Below are positions 1 to 7,424 of a DNA stretch of 55,753 nucleotides, one piece after another. The translations under genes were made by a program, and so were the position numbers. The notes under the pieces are model-generated. The model did no database searches and was not told the origin of the DNA. It was given only the letters and a program-made list of their open reading frames with translations. Each line of letters begins with the position of its first letter. Positions within the stretch are counted from its first letter, which is position 1. Source of the DNA: DRTC01 sp964521025 (GTDB lineage: Bacteria > Cloacimonadota > Cloacimonadia > Cloacimonadales > TCS61); assembly GCA_964521025.1 (NCBI GenBank), contig CAZFPK010000019.1:1-55753 (forward strand), written 5' to 3'.

Positions 1-63
1 ATATCAACAAATTCGATGAGCAAGTCGTCTTAATTTGAAGTGGGAAATGTTAGTTCTTTAGAT

Positions 64-145
64 AGCAACAAATTAAACAAAATCCTTCGACTACGCTCAG
101 GATGACATTTTTGTGTAATTTGTCCATAAATTATAATTTTCACAC
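64..145. repeat. Direct repeat copy 1 (~82 bp)
   Basis: This stretch is nearly identical to 1341-1422. Both contain the core ccttcgactRcgctcaggat followed by gacaNttttgtgtaatttg, and both end in a tail reading ataattttcaca. It lies in the non-coding end of the window upstream of the terminator at 158-195. The spread of an identical long intergenic word suggests a dispersed repeat family; no coding content is visible. Confidence 0.85.
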
Positions 146-157
146 ACCCTCATTATT

Positions 158-195
158 AAAAGGAGTGAAAGTTCCGAAAAAACTTCCACTCCTTT
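158..195 (-). terminator. Intrinsic terminator of the small Cys-rich gene
   Basis: The arms aggagtgaaagtt (161-173) and aacttccactcct (181-193) pair over 13 bases with one mismatch around a 7-base loop. Read on the minus strand the hairpin is followed by TTTTAAT. It lies just past the stop of the minus-strand gene at 210-392. Confidence 0.8.
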
Positions 196-209
196 CTTGA
201 AGAATAATT

Positions 210-392
210 CTATTCCCCTTTCATTTCCTGAAGATGTTCGTTCACTCCGGCAAGTTCTTTACTCAATTGCTCTTTGTAATCTTCCAATCTCTGCAATTTC
301 TCTTTTTTTGTGATGAACCTTCTTGTAAAACCGCAACAGCAATTTCCAAAACCTGTTTCCGTTTTATGATTTTTTTTCGGACTGCAGCACAT
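210..392 (-). CDS. Small Cys-rich coiled-coil protein (60 aa)
   Basis: Unnamed 60-residue protein. The N-terminal part carries Cys at 2-3 and a CCC run at 18-20, followed by a basic stretch. Residues about 31-60 form an amphipathic coiled coil. A longer GTG start at 401 exists, but AGGAGG sits 8 bases before the internal ATG at 392, so I use MCCSPKK as the start. The coiled coil matches the C-terminal tail of the ArsR regulator encoded just upstream: both have the pattern L-x2-L-x2-YK-x2-L-x2-EL-x2-V. A palindrome like the one in front of the regulator precedes this gene. The Cys clusters suggest metal or thiol chemistry, which is inference. It resembles the small Cys/Gly proteins annotated near DUF5320, but I would not assign it firmly. 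Confidence 0.7.
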   Translation of the reverse strand: MCCSPKKNHKTETGFGNCCCGFTRRFITKKEKLQRLEDYKEQLSKELAGVNEHLQEMKGE

Positions 393-440
393 TTTTATCA
401 CCTCCTTTCATGATTTATTTCATTTATGGTCTTTGACTAA

Positions 441-464
441 TTAAGTATTTAAGCGACCACTTAA
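441..464. promoter_or_regulatory. Probable ArsR-type operator in front of the small Cys-rich gene
   Basis: TTAAGT and ACTTAA form the outer arms of a 24-bp imperfect palindrome. Read on the minus strand it contains GCTTAAATACTTAA, closely matching the palindrome at 918-936 upstream of the regulator. Position and similarity suggest a shared operator for the regulator and the small gene. Confidence 0.55.
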
Positions 465-484
465 CTTTTTGCTTAAAAAAATTT

Positions 485-898
485 CTACTTCATTTTGTCT
501 TTGATCTGATTAATTTTCTTTTGAACTTTTGTTAATTCACGATCCAGTTCATTTTTATAGTTTTGCAGTGTTTCCAGTTCCAGGTTATCCAATTTATGTT
601 TCACAAATCTTACCGCATGCTGACATCCGCAGGAACAAACATCGTTCAAAACTGAACGGCAATCTTCGAGTTTCTTCTCATCGAGTGAATAAGGAATCCA
701 ATATCCTTTTCTTTCGCTGCTGACCAGACCTGCTTGTTTCAGGATTTTCAGATGTTGGGATACGGCAGCGACTGTTAAACCCAGTTTTTCCGCAATATCT
801 TTTGCTCCGAGCGAACCTTTCGATTTCAACAATTCGATTATTTTCAGGCGGGTATTAACTCCTAAAACCTTAAACATTTCCGACGGTTTACACTTCAT
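485..898 (-). CDS. ArsR/SmtB-family transcriptional regulator with coiled-coil tail
   Basis: This is a 137-residue winged-helix repressor. The N-terminal 75 residues are a standard ArsR-type HTH: residues 31-55 read GAKDIAEKLG then LTVAAVSQHLKILKQAGL, and the wing reads SERKGYWIPYSL. A Cys-rich CSCGC motif at 88-92, with Cys at 3 and 80, could bind metal or sense redox state. Residues about 105-137 form a coiled coil not usual for minimal ArsR proteins, and it matches the tail of the small protein downstream. A GGAG ribosome site precedes ATG 898. The palindrome at 918-936 directly upstream suggests autoregulation. The inducer is unknown. Confidence 0.85.
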   Translation of the reverse strand: MKCKPSEMFKVLGVNTRLKIIELLKSKGSLGAKDIAEKLGLTVAAVSQHLKILKQAGLVSSERKGYWIPYSLDEKKLEDCRSVLNDVCSCGCQHAVRFVKHKLDNLELETLQNYKNELDRELTKVQKKINQIKDKMK

Positions 899-917
899 TA
901 ATTCTCCATTCTCAATT

Positions 918-936
918 AGTATTTAAGCAAATACTT
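918..936. promoter_or_regulatory. Palindromic operator upstream of the ArsR gene
   Basis: AGTATTT-AAGC-AAATACT is a perfect 7-bp inverted repeat with a 4-base centre, about 20 bp upstream of the regulator start. ArsR-family dimers typically bind such AT-rich palindromes. A related site lies at 441-464. Confidence 0.65.
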
Positions 937-982
937 AAATAATTTATCCAATTTTTTTACTCCGGCAAGTTTTATTTTTAAT

Positions 983-1219
983 TTATTTTAATTCCCAATC
1001 CCGCAAAAACATCAAAACCTTCTCAAACTCCTCCACAAAATCCGGAACAACATCTACCTGCAGAACAGGTTCATTTTTATCCGGAGTAGTGTAATTACAC
1101 CAACCTTCAAAACCTTCGATGAAGTATCCAAAATACATCAGTTCGTGGGATGGGATTCGGATCGAGATTCGTTTGGTTTTATCTTTTAAATTGGATTCTT
1201 GCAAGATAGTAATATTCAT
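983..1219 (-). CDS. DUF4911-like small protein
   Basis: A 78-residue soluble protein without signal or membrane segment. Its core reads RIPSHELMYFGYFIEGFEGW followed by a predicted beta strand and a C-terminal helix (VPDFVEEFEKVLMFL). This length and layout, with a central FxxEGFEG-like motif and a Pro before the final helix, match my recollection of DUF4911, a small family of unknown function in anaerobes. There is no operon partner in the same frame cluster: Lon follows 350 bp away across a repeat region. The family call is moderate and no function is assigned. Confidence 0.55.
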   Translation of the reverse strand: MNITILQESNLKDKTKRISIRIPSHELMYFGYFIEGFEGWCNYTTPDKNEPVLQVDVVPDFVEEFEKVLMFLRDWELK

Positions 1220-1299
1220 TCGAATTATTTTTTAGAATACTTAAAACATTAATCATGAATTCAGAGGTTGTGTAAGAACAGTATTTTGTGAAAGATAAT

Positions 1300-1384
1300 T
1301 GTCAGTCTGAGCGTAGTCGAAGACTCAAAATTCTTTGTACAGCAGCAAATTAAACAAAATCCTTCGACTGCGCTCAGGATGACA
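1300..1384. repeat. Inverted pair of the dispersed repeat core
   Basis: Bases 1300-1323 (tgtcagtctgagcgtagtcg...) are close to the reverse complement of 1360-1384 (ccttcgactgcgctcagg...). The pair could form a hairpin of about 24 bp arms with a loop of about 36 bases. It overlaps direct repeat copy 2 and fills most of the gene-free interval between the DUF4911-like gene and lon (1220-1575), which otherwise shows nothing. Confidence 0.75.
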
Positions 1385-1422
1385 GTTTTGTGTAATTTGT
1401 CCATAAATAATAATTTTCACAT
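1341..1422. repeat. Direct repeat copy 2 (~82 bp)
   Basis: Second copy of the word at 64-145, differing at only a few positions. The two copies bracket the small Cys-rich gene, the ArsR regulator and the DUF4911-like gene, about 1.2 kb apart. Confidence 0.85.
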
Positions 1423-1575
1423 AACTTCTGATTTGAATGGTTAACATGTACCCGATGTTTTAATGTAATCTCTAATCTTTGCGAAAATTCTTACATAAAA
1501 AATTCTGTAAGGAATTTCCGCAAGGTCTCTATTATAAAATTTTTTCTTGAAATTCGTGTAATTCGTGGATATTCT

Positions 1576-3912
1576 CTAACCAATCAAGGCATTTTCCAAA
1601 ACATCCTCGACCCGGTCTACCAAAATTATATTCAGTCCTTTTTTGACAATCTCGTTCACTTCCGTCAGGTTCGGTTCGTTCTTTTTGGGAATAATGATAT
1701 TTTCAAGTTTCGCTCTTTTGGCAGCGATCAATTTCTCTGCTAATCCTCCAATTGGTAAGACATTTCCGGCTAAAGTGATTTCACCGGTCATAGCCAGGTT
1801 GTGCTTCACTTTTTTACCAGACAGAATGGAAATTATCGCAGTTACGATCGTTACTCCGGCAGAAGGACCATCTTTGGGAATAGAACCTTCCGGGATATGC
1901 AGATGCAGGTCGTTCTTCTTATAAAAATCTTCTTTCAAACCGAAATTCCTGGTATGTAAACGAGCATAACTGAATGCCGCTTGTGCGGATTCCTGCATTA
2001 CTTCTCCGAGTTGCCCGGTCAGTTTCAATTTCCCTTCACCTTTCATTTTAACGACTTCGATCTGAAGTGTTTCTCCGCCGAAGGATGTCCAGGCAAGTCC
2101 GGTTACGACTCCGACCGCATCTTTCCTGTTTACTTCAGAATAAAGATGTTTGGGCACTCCGAGATATTCTTCCAGTTGTTTATTTTTGATCGTTTCATGA
2201 TTTTTCGATTTTCCTTCAACGAATTTTTTTACAACTTTTCGCAGGATCTTGGAAATTTGCCGCTCCAACTCACGCACTCCGGCTTCTCTTGTATAAAGCT
2301 CGATAATTTTTACCAAAGATTTTTCCGGTAAATCCAATTTTATTTTATCTTCTACATCATGCTCTCTCATTACTTTCGGGATCAAATGCTTGGTAGCAAT
2401 ATTTACTTTTTCAAAAGCCGTATAACCGGGAATTTCGATAATTTCCATTCTATCGAGAAGCGGTCTGGGAATGGAATTTAAAGTATTAGCGGTGGTTATA
2501 AAAATAACCTGAGAAAGATCATAATTAAAATCGAGATAATGATCACGAAAAGAATTGTTCTGCTCCGGATCGAGAACTTCCAATAAAGCAGCTGAAGGAT
2601 CTCCCCGGAAATCCATGCTCATTTTATCGACTTCGTCCATCATGATGAGTGGATTGCGGGTACCGGCTTTTTTCATACTCTGGATGATAACTCCAGGTAA
2701 TGCTCCGATATAAGTGCGGCGATGTCCTCGTATTTCTGCTTCATCGCGGACTCCGCCCAGCGAAAGCCGGACAAATTTCCTGTCCATTGCCCGCGCGATT
2801 GATTTTCCCAGAGAAGTCTTTCCAACTCCGGGAGGTCCAACAAAACACATTATTTGCCCTTTTACTTTATTTGCCAATTTAACAACAGCCAGGTATTCAA
2901 GGATTCTTTCTTTAACTTTTTCCAGTCCGTAATGATCTTGATCGAGAATATTGTGAGCATCTTCCAATTTGAATTCTTTTAATTTAGGTTCTTCCCAGGG
3001 TAATTCCAGGATCCAGCTCAAATATGTATGAACAACAGAATATTCAGGTGAATACGGATTCATGCGGGAAAACCTTTTTAATTCATCATCGGCTTTTTTC
3101 TTTGCTTCTTCGCTTAGATTTGCTTCTTTGACCTTTTTTTGAAAATCGATCAGATCAGCCTTTTCTTCTTTAGATACACCCAGTTCTTTATTGATCTGTT
3201 TCAACTGCTCGGTCAGGTAATATTCCTTCTGAACCTTATTCAACCGGCTTTTAACCTTTACATCGATTTTATGTTCCAACTTCAATATCTCAACTTCTTC
3301 ATTAACAAATTTATATATGCTGTTTATGGAATCATAAAGGTCGTCGATTTCAAAGATGCGCTGCTTTTTTCTGATATCTATCTGGATATTAGCCAAAGCA
3401 AAATAGAAAAACTCAACAGGTTTTGAAGTGTCGCCAAAAGGAACCATTGCTTCTTCGGGTAGTGATTTATTCAGATTTACATACTGGACAAATATTTTTT
3501 TGAAGGAACGAAGTAATGCTTCGATCTCCACTTTATTTTTTGTCAAGGTCTTATCATTTCTTTGAAAATAGGCACTCAAATACTCCTTGTTCCGATAATA
3601 TCGTTCTATGAAAATCCTATGTTCTCCTTCGACCAAAAGTCTTATCGTGCCGTCTGGTAATTTAAGTACTTGCAGGATTGAGCATAGAGTGCCGGCTCGA
3701 TACAAAAATTTTGCTTTTGGGTCTGCTTCGAAATCCGAATTAGTTTTCTGAGTAACACAAATTATTTTCTTATCTTCGACAAGAGCACTTTCAGCAGCTT
3801 TTACGGAAGCTCCTCGACCAACAAGCAATGGTGTGATCGTATTGGGAACAACCAGTGTATTTCTTAATGGAATTACCGGGTAAATTCCAAATTCGTTATT
3901 ATTTTTTGCCAT
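1576..3912 (-). CDS. lon: ATP-dependent protease Lon
   Basis: Cytosolic AAA+ serine protease that degrades misfolded and regulatory proteins. The 778 residues match the family length. The N-terminal LAN domain spans about 8-205, beginning YPVIPLRNTLVVPN, followed by a helical linker to about 310. The Walker A motif GPPGVGKT is at 359-366. The protease domain carries the Ser-Lys dyad, with Ser684 in DGPSAG and Lys727 in GGLAEK. GAGG sits 5 bases before ATG 3912. It is separated from the patatin gene by about 70 bp and may share its transcript. Nothing is unusual about the domain set. Confidence 0.97.
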   Translation of the reverse strand: MAKNNNEFGIYPVIPLRNTLVVPNTITPLLVGRGASVKAAESALVEDKKIICVTQKTNSDFEADPKAKFLYRAGTLCSILQVLKLPDGTIRLLVEGEHRIFIERYYRNKEYLSAYFQRNDKTLTKNKVEIEALLRSFKKIFVQYVNLNKSLPEEAMVPFGDTSKPVEFFYFALANIQIDIRKKQRIFEIDDLYDSINSIYKFVNEEVEILKLEHKIDVKVKSRLNKVQKEYYLTEQLKQINKELGVSKEEKADLIDFQKKVKEANLSEEAKKKADDELKRFSRMNPYSPEYSVVHTYLSWILELPWEEPKLKEFKLEDAHNILDQDHYGLEKVKERILEYLAVVKLANKVKGQIMCFVGPPGVGKTSLGKSIARAMDRKFVRLSLGGVRDEAEIRGHRRTYIGALPGVIIQSMKKAGTRNPLIMMDEVDKMSMDFRGDPSAALLEVLDPEQNNSFRDHYLDFNYDLSQVIFITTANTLNSIPRPLLDRMEIIEIPGYTAFEKVNIATKHLIPKVMREHDVEDKIKLDLPEKSLVKIIELYTREAGVRELERQISKILRKVVKKFVEGKSKNHETIKNKQLEEYLGVPKHLYSEVNRKDAVGVVTGLAWTSFGGETLQIEVVKMKGEGKLKLTGQLGEVMQESAQAAFSYARLHTRNFGLKEDFYKKNDLHLHIPEGSIPKDGPSAGVTIVTAIISILSGKKVKHNLAMTGEITLAGNVLPIGGLAEKLIAAKRAKLENIIIPKKNEPNLTEVNEIVKKGLNIILVDRVEDVLENALIG

Positions 3913-3981
3913 TTTTACCTCATGTGTTTGATAAATTTTTTTTCCTGATTTTCATGTCAATTCTAATAATTTATTTTAACT

Positions 3982-6114
3982 TTATTTCCTGGAAAATTCG
4001 AAAGCATCGAATTCATAACCTAGGGAAAGATAATAATATGATTTCCGGTCTTGGTCGATAGCCATTCCGATCCGGAGCGGTCCGAAATAAGTTTTATAAC
4101 CTAATTTTATCCCTGCTCCGTAATATGTATTTTTCTCGGGTAACCAGATTTCAGTATTTCCCAGATTGAGAAAATTAAAATGCAGATCACCAAAAAAGTG
4201 ATGATAAAGTTCAGTTCTTAACGCTAAAGTATTTATCTGGTAAATGGGAGCACTTCTTTCTCCGGCATATAAGCCCATAAAACTGTCGAATCCTCCAATA
4301 TAAAAAGGATCGAAATCGATGTCATATTTTTCAAAATAAGAACCGTATTCAAACTGGTACTTAAATGAAATATTCTTCGCGAAAGGCAGGAACATCCTGA
4401 TCCTGACAAACATTTTTTTGTAACCCTCATCACTGAAAAAAACTTTTCTTGCTCCTGTCAATTTTATCAGGAATTGACTTCCGCGCATGGGAAAAACATA
4501 GTCATCCAGGCTTTCATGATAAAGTTTGAATCCAAGCCCGGTTGCAGTAAAATCCGTGTCTTCAAAATCAGCAATATCGCGATACATTCTTGTTTTAAAA
4601 GAATACCCGAAAAGTTCGGCAATGACGATTTCCCTCGCAAAAAGTCCAATTCCGAGAGTTCCTCCTGTTTCCAATGATTTCACACTGTTCATTTTTTCGT
4701 GATCATCATTGTATGAGAATAATTTCTGTTCTCTCAAATAGGGAAAAATGCGAAAATAAACACCCCAGTGTTTACCGAAATTCTTCACATAATCGAGGTT
4801 CAGTTCGTGTCTTGTTCCTAATTGTAAATTACAGATGAATTTGGAATTTTTCTGCAGAACATTGTTCAAATCCAGAGTCAAACCGGCAACGATCTCGTTA
4901 TTATTATTATAGTTAAGATTGATTCCATATCGTTTCCTATCCTTTTCTACAACTTTGATAATTAGTTCATATTGGTCGTCTTTTTCTTTAATAACAGGAT
5001 AGATAAAGGAAAATAATTCAGAATTATAAGCATGTTTGATCGCCCTGATAATATCTTTTTCGATGTAAGAAATTCCTTTACTCAACTCCACATATTCCAG
5101 GATTTTTGATTGATGCAGATATTTATTCCCGGATACCGATATTTTCGAAAAACTGATATTTTCAGTCAATAATTCAGGTTCGTCTTGATTCCCTTTAGAT
5201 GCTGAAGAAAAATCTATTTGAGAAAGAATTTTCCATGCTTCATCTTCTCCTAAATTAATTACTTCTTTTGCTTTCCCGAAATCAAGAAAGGAAATATCTC
5301 CCAATTCCGGTTTGATCAGCAGGTCACTGGTCTCAGCAGATTGTTCGACATTCCCGGTGATACCGAGATTGATCGTTTGATCGAGCATGTGGATCAGATT
5401 TTGTAGTTCTTCTTTTGTTCTCAACCCGGAATTTACTTGAGATGCGATAACATATTCAGCTCCCATTTCTCTGGTTGTCTCAACCGGCAGATTAGATTTT
5501 ACTCCGCCATCGATAAACAATTCATTTCCCATTTTGAAAGGTTTAAATAAAGATGGAATAGACATGGACGCTCTTAATGCTTCATGTAAAGAACCTGAAT
5601 CAAGGACTTTCATTTCACCGTTAAGGATATTGGTCGCCAGACATCGAAAAGGTATTTCAAAATGGTTGAAATTATCCAGGTGTGAAACCTGATAAGTCAG
5701 CTCAAACATTTTATTTATGATCTCGTTTCCTGATGAAATCGCCAATGGTAATTTCGGCAGGAAATTCTGATCAAGATCAAAAAAATAGTTAGCATAAGGT
5801 TTCCAACGCTTTTGTCCGATATAAACATCTTCTCTACAAATATTATCATTAAGGATATCTTTCCAATCCGTTTTCAGGAAAATATCTTCGATTTCTTCAG
5901 CAGAATATCCAATCGCATAAAGTGCTCCAATCAATGCTCCAATACTTGTTCCTGAAATGTAACTGAGGGGAATGTTCATTTCATCGATCACTTTGAGGAC
6001 TCCGATATGAGCTAAACCTCTTGCACCTCCACCACTCAAAGCAAGACCGATTTTCTGCTGCGAAAAAAGGTTGGAAAGAAATAAAATCGAAACGAGAAGA
6101 ACTGTTTTTTTCAT
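3982..6114 (-). CDS. Patatin-like phospholipase with POTRA and outer-membrane barrel
   Basis: Predicted outer-membrane-anchored lipid acyl hydrolase. A signal peptide (1-19) precedes a patatin domain with the oxyanion loop SGGGARG (27-33), the nucleophile motif GTSIG with Ser57, and the catalytic DGG near residue 203. About 325-400 forms a POTRA-like unit (ISFSKISVSGNKYL...), and the rest is a beta-rich Omp85/BamA-type barrel. This architecture matches PlpD-type (type Vd) proteins, in which the barrel tethers or secretes the lipase. The 710-residue length fits. The substrate, presumably phospholipid, cannot be read from sequence. Confidence 0.9.
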   Translation of the reverse strand: MKKTVLLVSILFLSNLFSQQKIGLALSGGGARGLAHIGVLKVIDEMNIPLSYISGTSIGALIGALYAIGYSAEEIEDIFLKTDWKDILNDNICREDVYIGQKRWKPYANYFFDLDQNFLPKLPLAISSGNEIINKMFELTYQVSHLDNFNHFEIPFRCLATNILNGEMKVLDSGSLHEALRASMSIPSLFKPFKMGNELFIDGGVKSNLPVETTREMGAEYVIASQVNSGLRTKEELQNLIHMLDQTINLGITGNVEQSAETSDLLIKPELGDISFLDFGKAKEVINLGEDEAWKILSQIDFSSASKGNQDEPELLTENISFSKISVSGNKYLHQSKILEYVELSKGISYIEKDIIRAIKHAYNSELFSFIYPVIKEKDDQYELIIKVVEKDRKRYGINLNYNNNNEIVAGLTLDLNNVLQKNSKFICNLQLGTRHELNLDYVKNFGKHWGVYFRIFPYLREQKLFSYNDDHEKMNSVKSLETGGTLGIGLFAREIVIAELFGYSFKTRMYRDIADFEDTDFTATGLGFKLYHESLDDYVFPMRGSQFLIKLTGARKVFFSDEGYKKMFVRIRMFLPFAKNISFKYQFEYGSYFEKYDIDFDPFYIGGFDSFMGLYAGERSAPIYQINTLALRTELYHHFFGDLHFNFLNLGNTEIWLPEKNTYYGAGIKLGYKTYFGPLRIGMAIDQDRKSYYYLSLGYEFDAFEFSRK

Positions 6115-6425
6115 TTTATATTCATTTTATAACTTATTCTCAATTTTGTCATTTTGAATTACACCGCGTAAAACAATTCGCCTGAATTGTCCAGTAACTC
6201 AAATGTTTGGTCACAGCCCCGCTTCCCGAAATTACATTCAAAACTATGAACGAAAATCCCAACTTCGATTTACTACAAATCTTTTATACGAAATCAAGCG
6301 GGGAGTGACTTATTAGCAAATTTTTAATCAGATTATTTAATTACAATATTATCACATATCAACTTATCTAAATGTTAAATGTAAATATTTTTTGCAATTC
6401 CTTAAATAAAAAATAACAAATATAT
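6115..6425. other. Intergenic region with a dispersed palindrome
   Basis: This 311-bp gap has no credible gene. At 6166-6205 it contains gtaaaacaattcgcctgaat and flanking bases that recur almost exactly at 10057-10094. The inner acaattc-gcct-gaattgt is a self-complementary hairpin. The rest is AT-rich with no further structure I can support. Confidence 0.6.
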
Positions 6426-7424
6426 TTATTTAGGTCTGGTCCTAATCAAAATCGTACAAAACTCATGTTCATCCATCATTTTTAATACTTCATCAAATTT
6501 AAAATGCCTTTCTTCCTTTTCTATTTTTTCTCCTGCTGTTTGGACTCTACTTAAATTAATTTCTTCTATATCAAACAAAGTTACATACAAATCGTAAGTC
6601 GGTTGATTTTTTGTAAACAATCCTGCAATCAATTCCTTATCCGATGATTCATCAGGAATTCTGACAGGATCATTTGCTTTTAAAGATTGATTATAAGTAA
6701 TAATAAAACATTCACCATTTTCATAAACATTTATAATGGAAACATAACCATCTTGCTTTGATTCAACAGAAAACGAAAAAACATCATCTACGGTAAGTAA
6801 AGAAGATTTAGATGGATTTATGGAGATTTTATCTGAAACAGTGCTAATAAATAATTTTTCAAATTCATCAGGACTTAATGGCAACATAACATTTTCATAA
6901 GCTAAATACCACAATTTGTTCTTTCTTTTTAATTTAATATTCAACTTACAATTTAATTCTTCATTGATCGCTTGTATTAAAGGAGAATTCCATAAATATT
7001 TATTTTGCTTTTCTGTTTTATGATCCAATATAGAAACTCTTTTTGCGAATTTATTCTCGATGGGAAGATTTTCATAAATTAAAGCAACATACCATATTTT
7101 TTTCTTTTTTTCTTCTTTTATAGTTTTTAGGTCACTTAACACAACATCGGTTTTGGCTTCTAAATATAAATTTACCTTTTCACTTACGATATCATTAATT
7201 TCAGAAGTTTCAAAAATGTTTTCGGATATAATTTGAGTTTGGATTGAATTCGCAATTTCCTTTTTTGCCATAGTTCTTGCTTCTTCCAAGTTTTTACTGC
7301 TACCATATCCGATAATTTCATAGTCTTTGTGAGATAATTTGCGAAACCATTCCGGCGGGGAAGCATTTAAAAAATTTGAAAATATAAAAAAAATTAAGAC
7401 AAAGGATAAAGTTATTTTATTCAT
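6426..7424 (-). CDS. Exported LPP20/DUF4384-type protein
   Basis: A 332-residue protein with an N-terminal signal peptide (1-21, no clear lipobox). Residues about 23-115 resemble the LPP20 lipoprotein fold: PPEWF, then a GYGSS turn and an EEARTMAKKEIANSI helix. A later region (about 195-260, VDDVFSFSVESKQDGYVSIINVYENG) resembles DUF4384, a beta domain often found beside or fused to caspase-like proteases. Its start overlaps the stop of the caspase gene by one base (TAATG), so the two are probably translationally coupled. A role as envelope partner or regulator of that protease is inference. Confidence 0.7.
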   Translation of the reverse strand: MNKITLSFVLIFFIFSNFLNASPPEWFRKLSHKDYEIIGYGSSKNLEEARTMAKKEIANSIQTQIISENIFETSEINDIVSEKVNLYLEAKTDVVLSDLKTIKEEKKKKIWYVALIYENLPIENKFAKRVSILDHKTEKQNKYLWNSPLIQAINEELNCKLNIKLKRKNKLWYLAYENVMLPLSPDEFEKLFISTVSDKISINPSKSSLLTVDDVFSFSVESKQDGYVSIINVYENGECFIITYNQSLKANDPVRIPDESSDKELIAGLFTKNQPTYDLYVTLFDIEEINLSRVQTAGEKIEKEERHFKFDEVLKMMDEHEFCTILIRTRPK

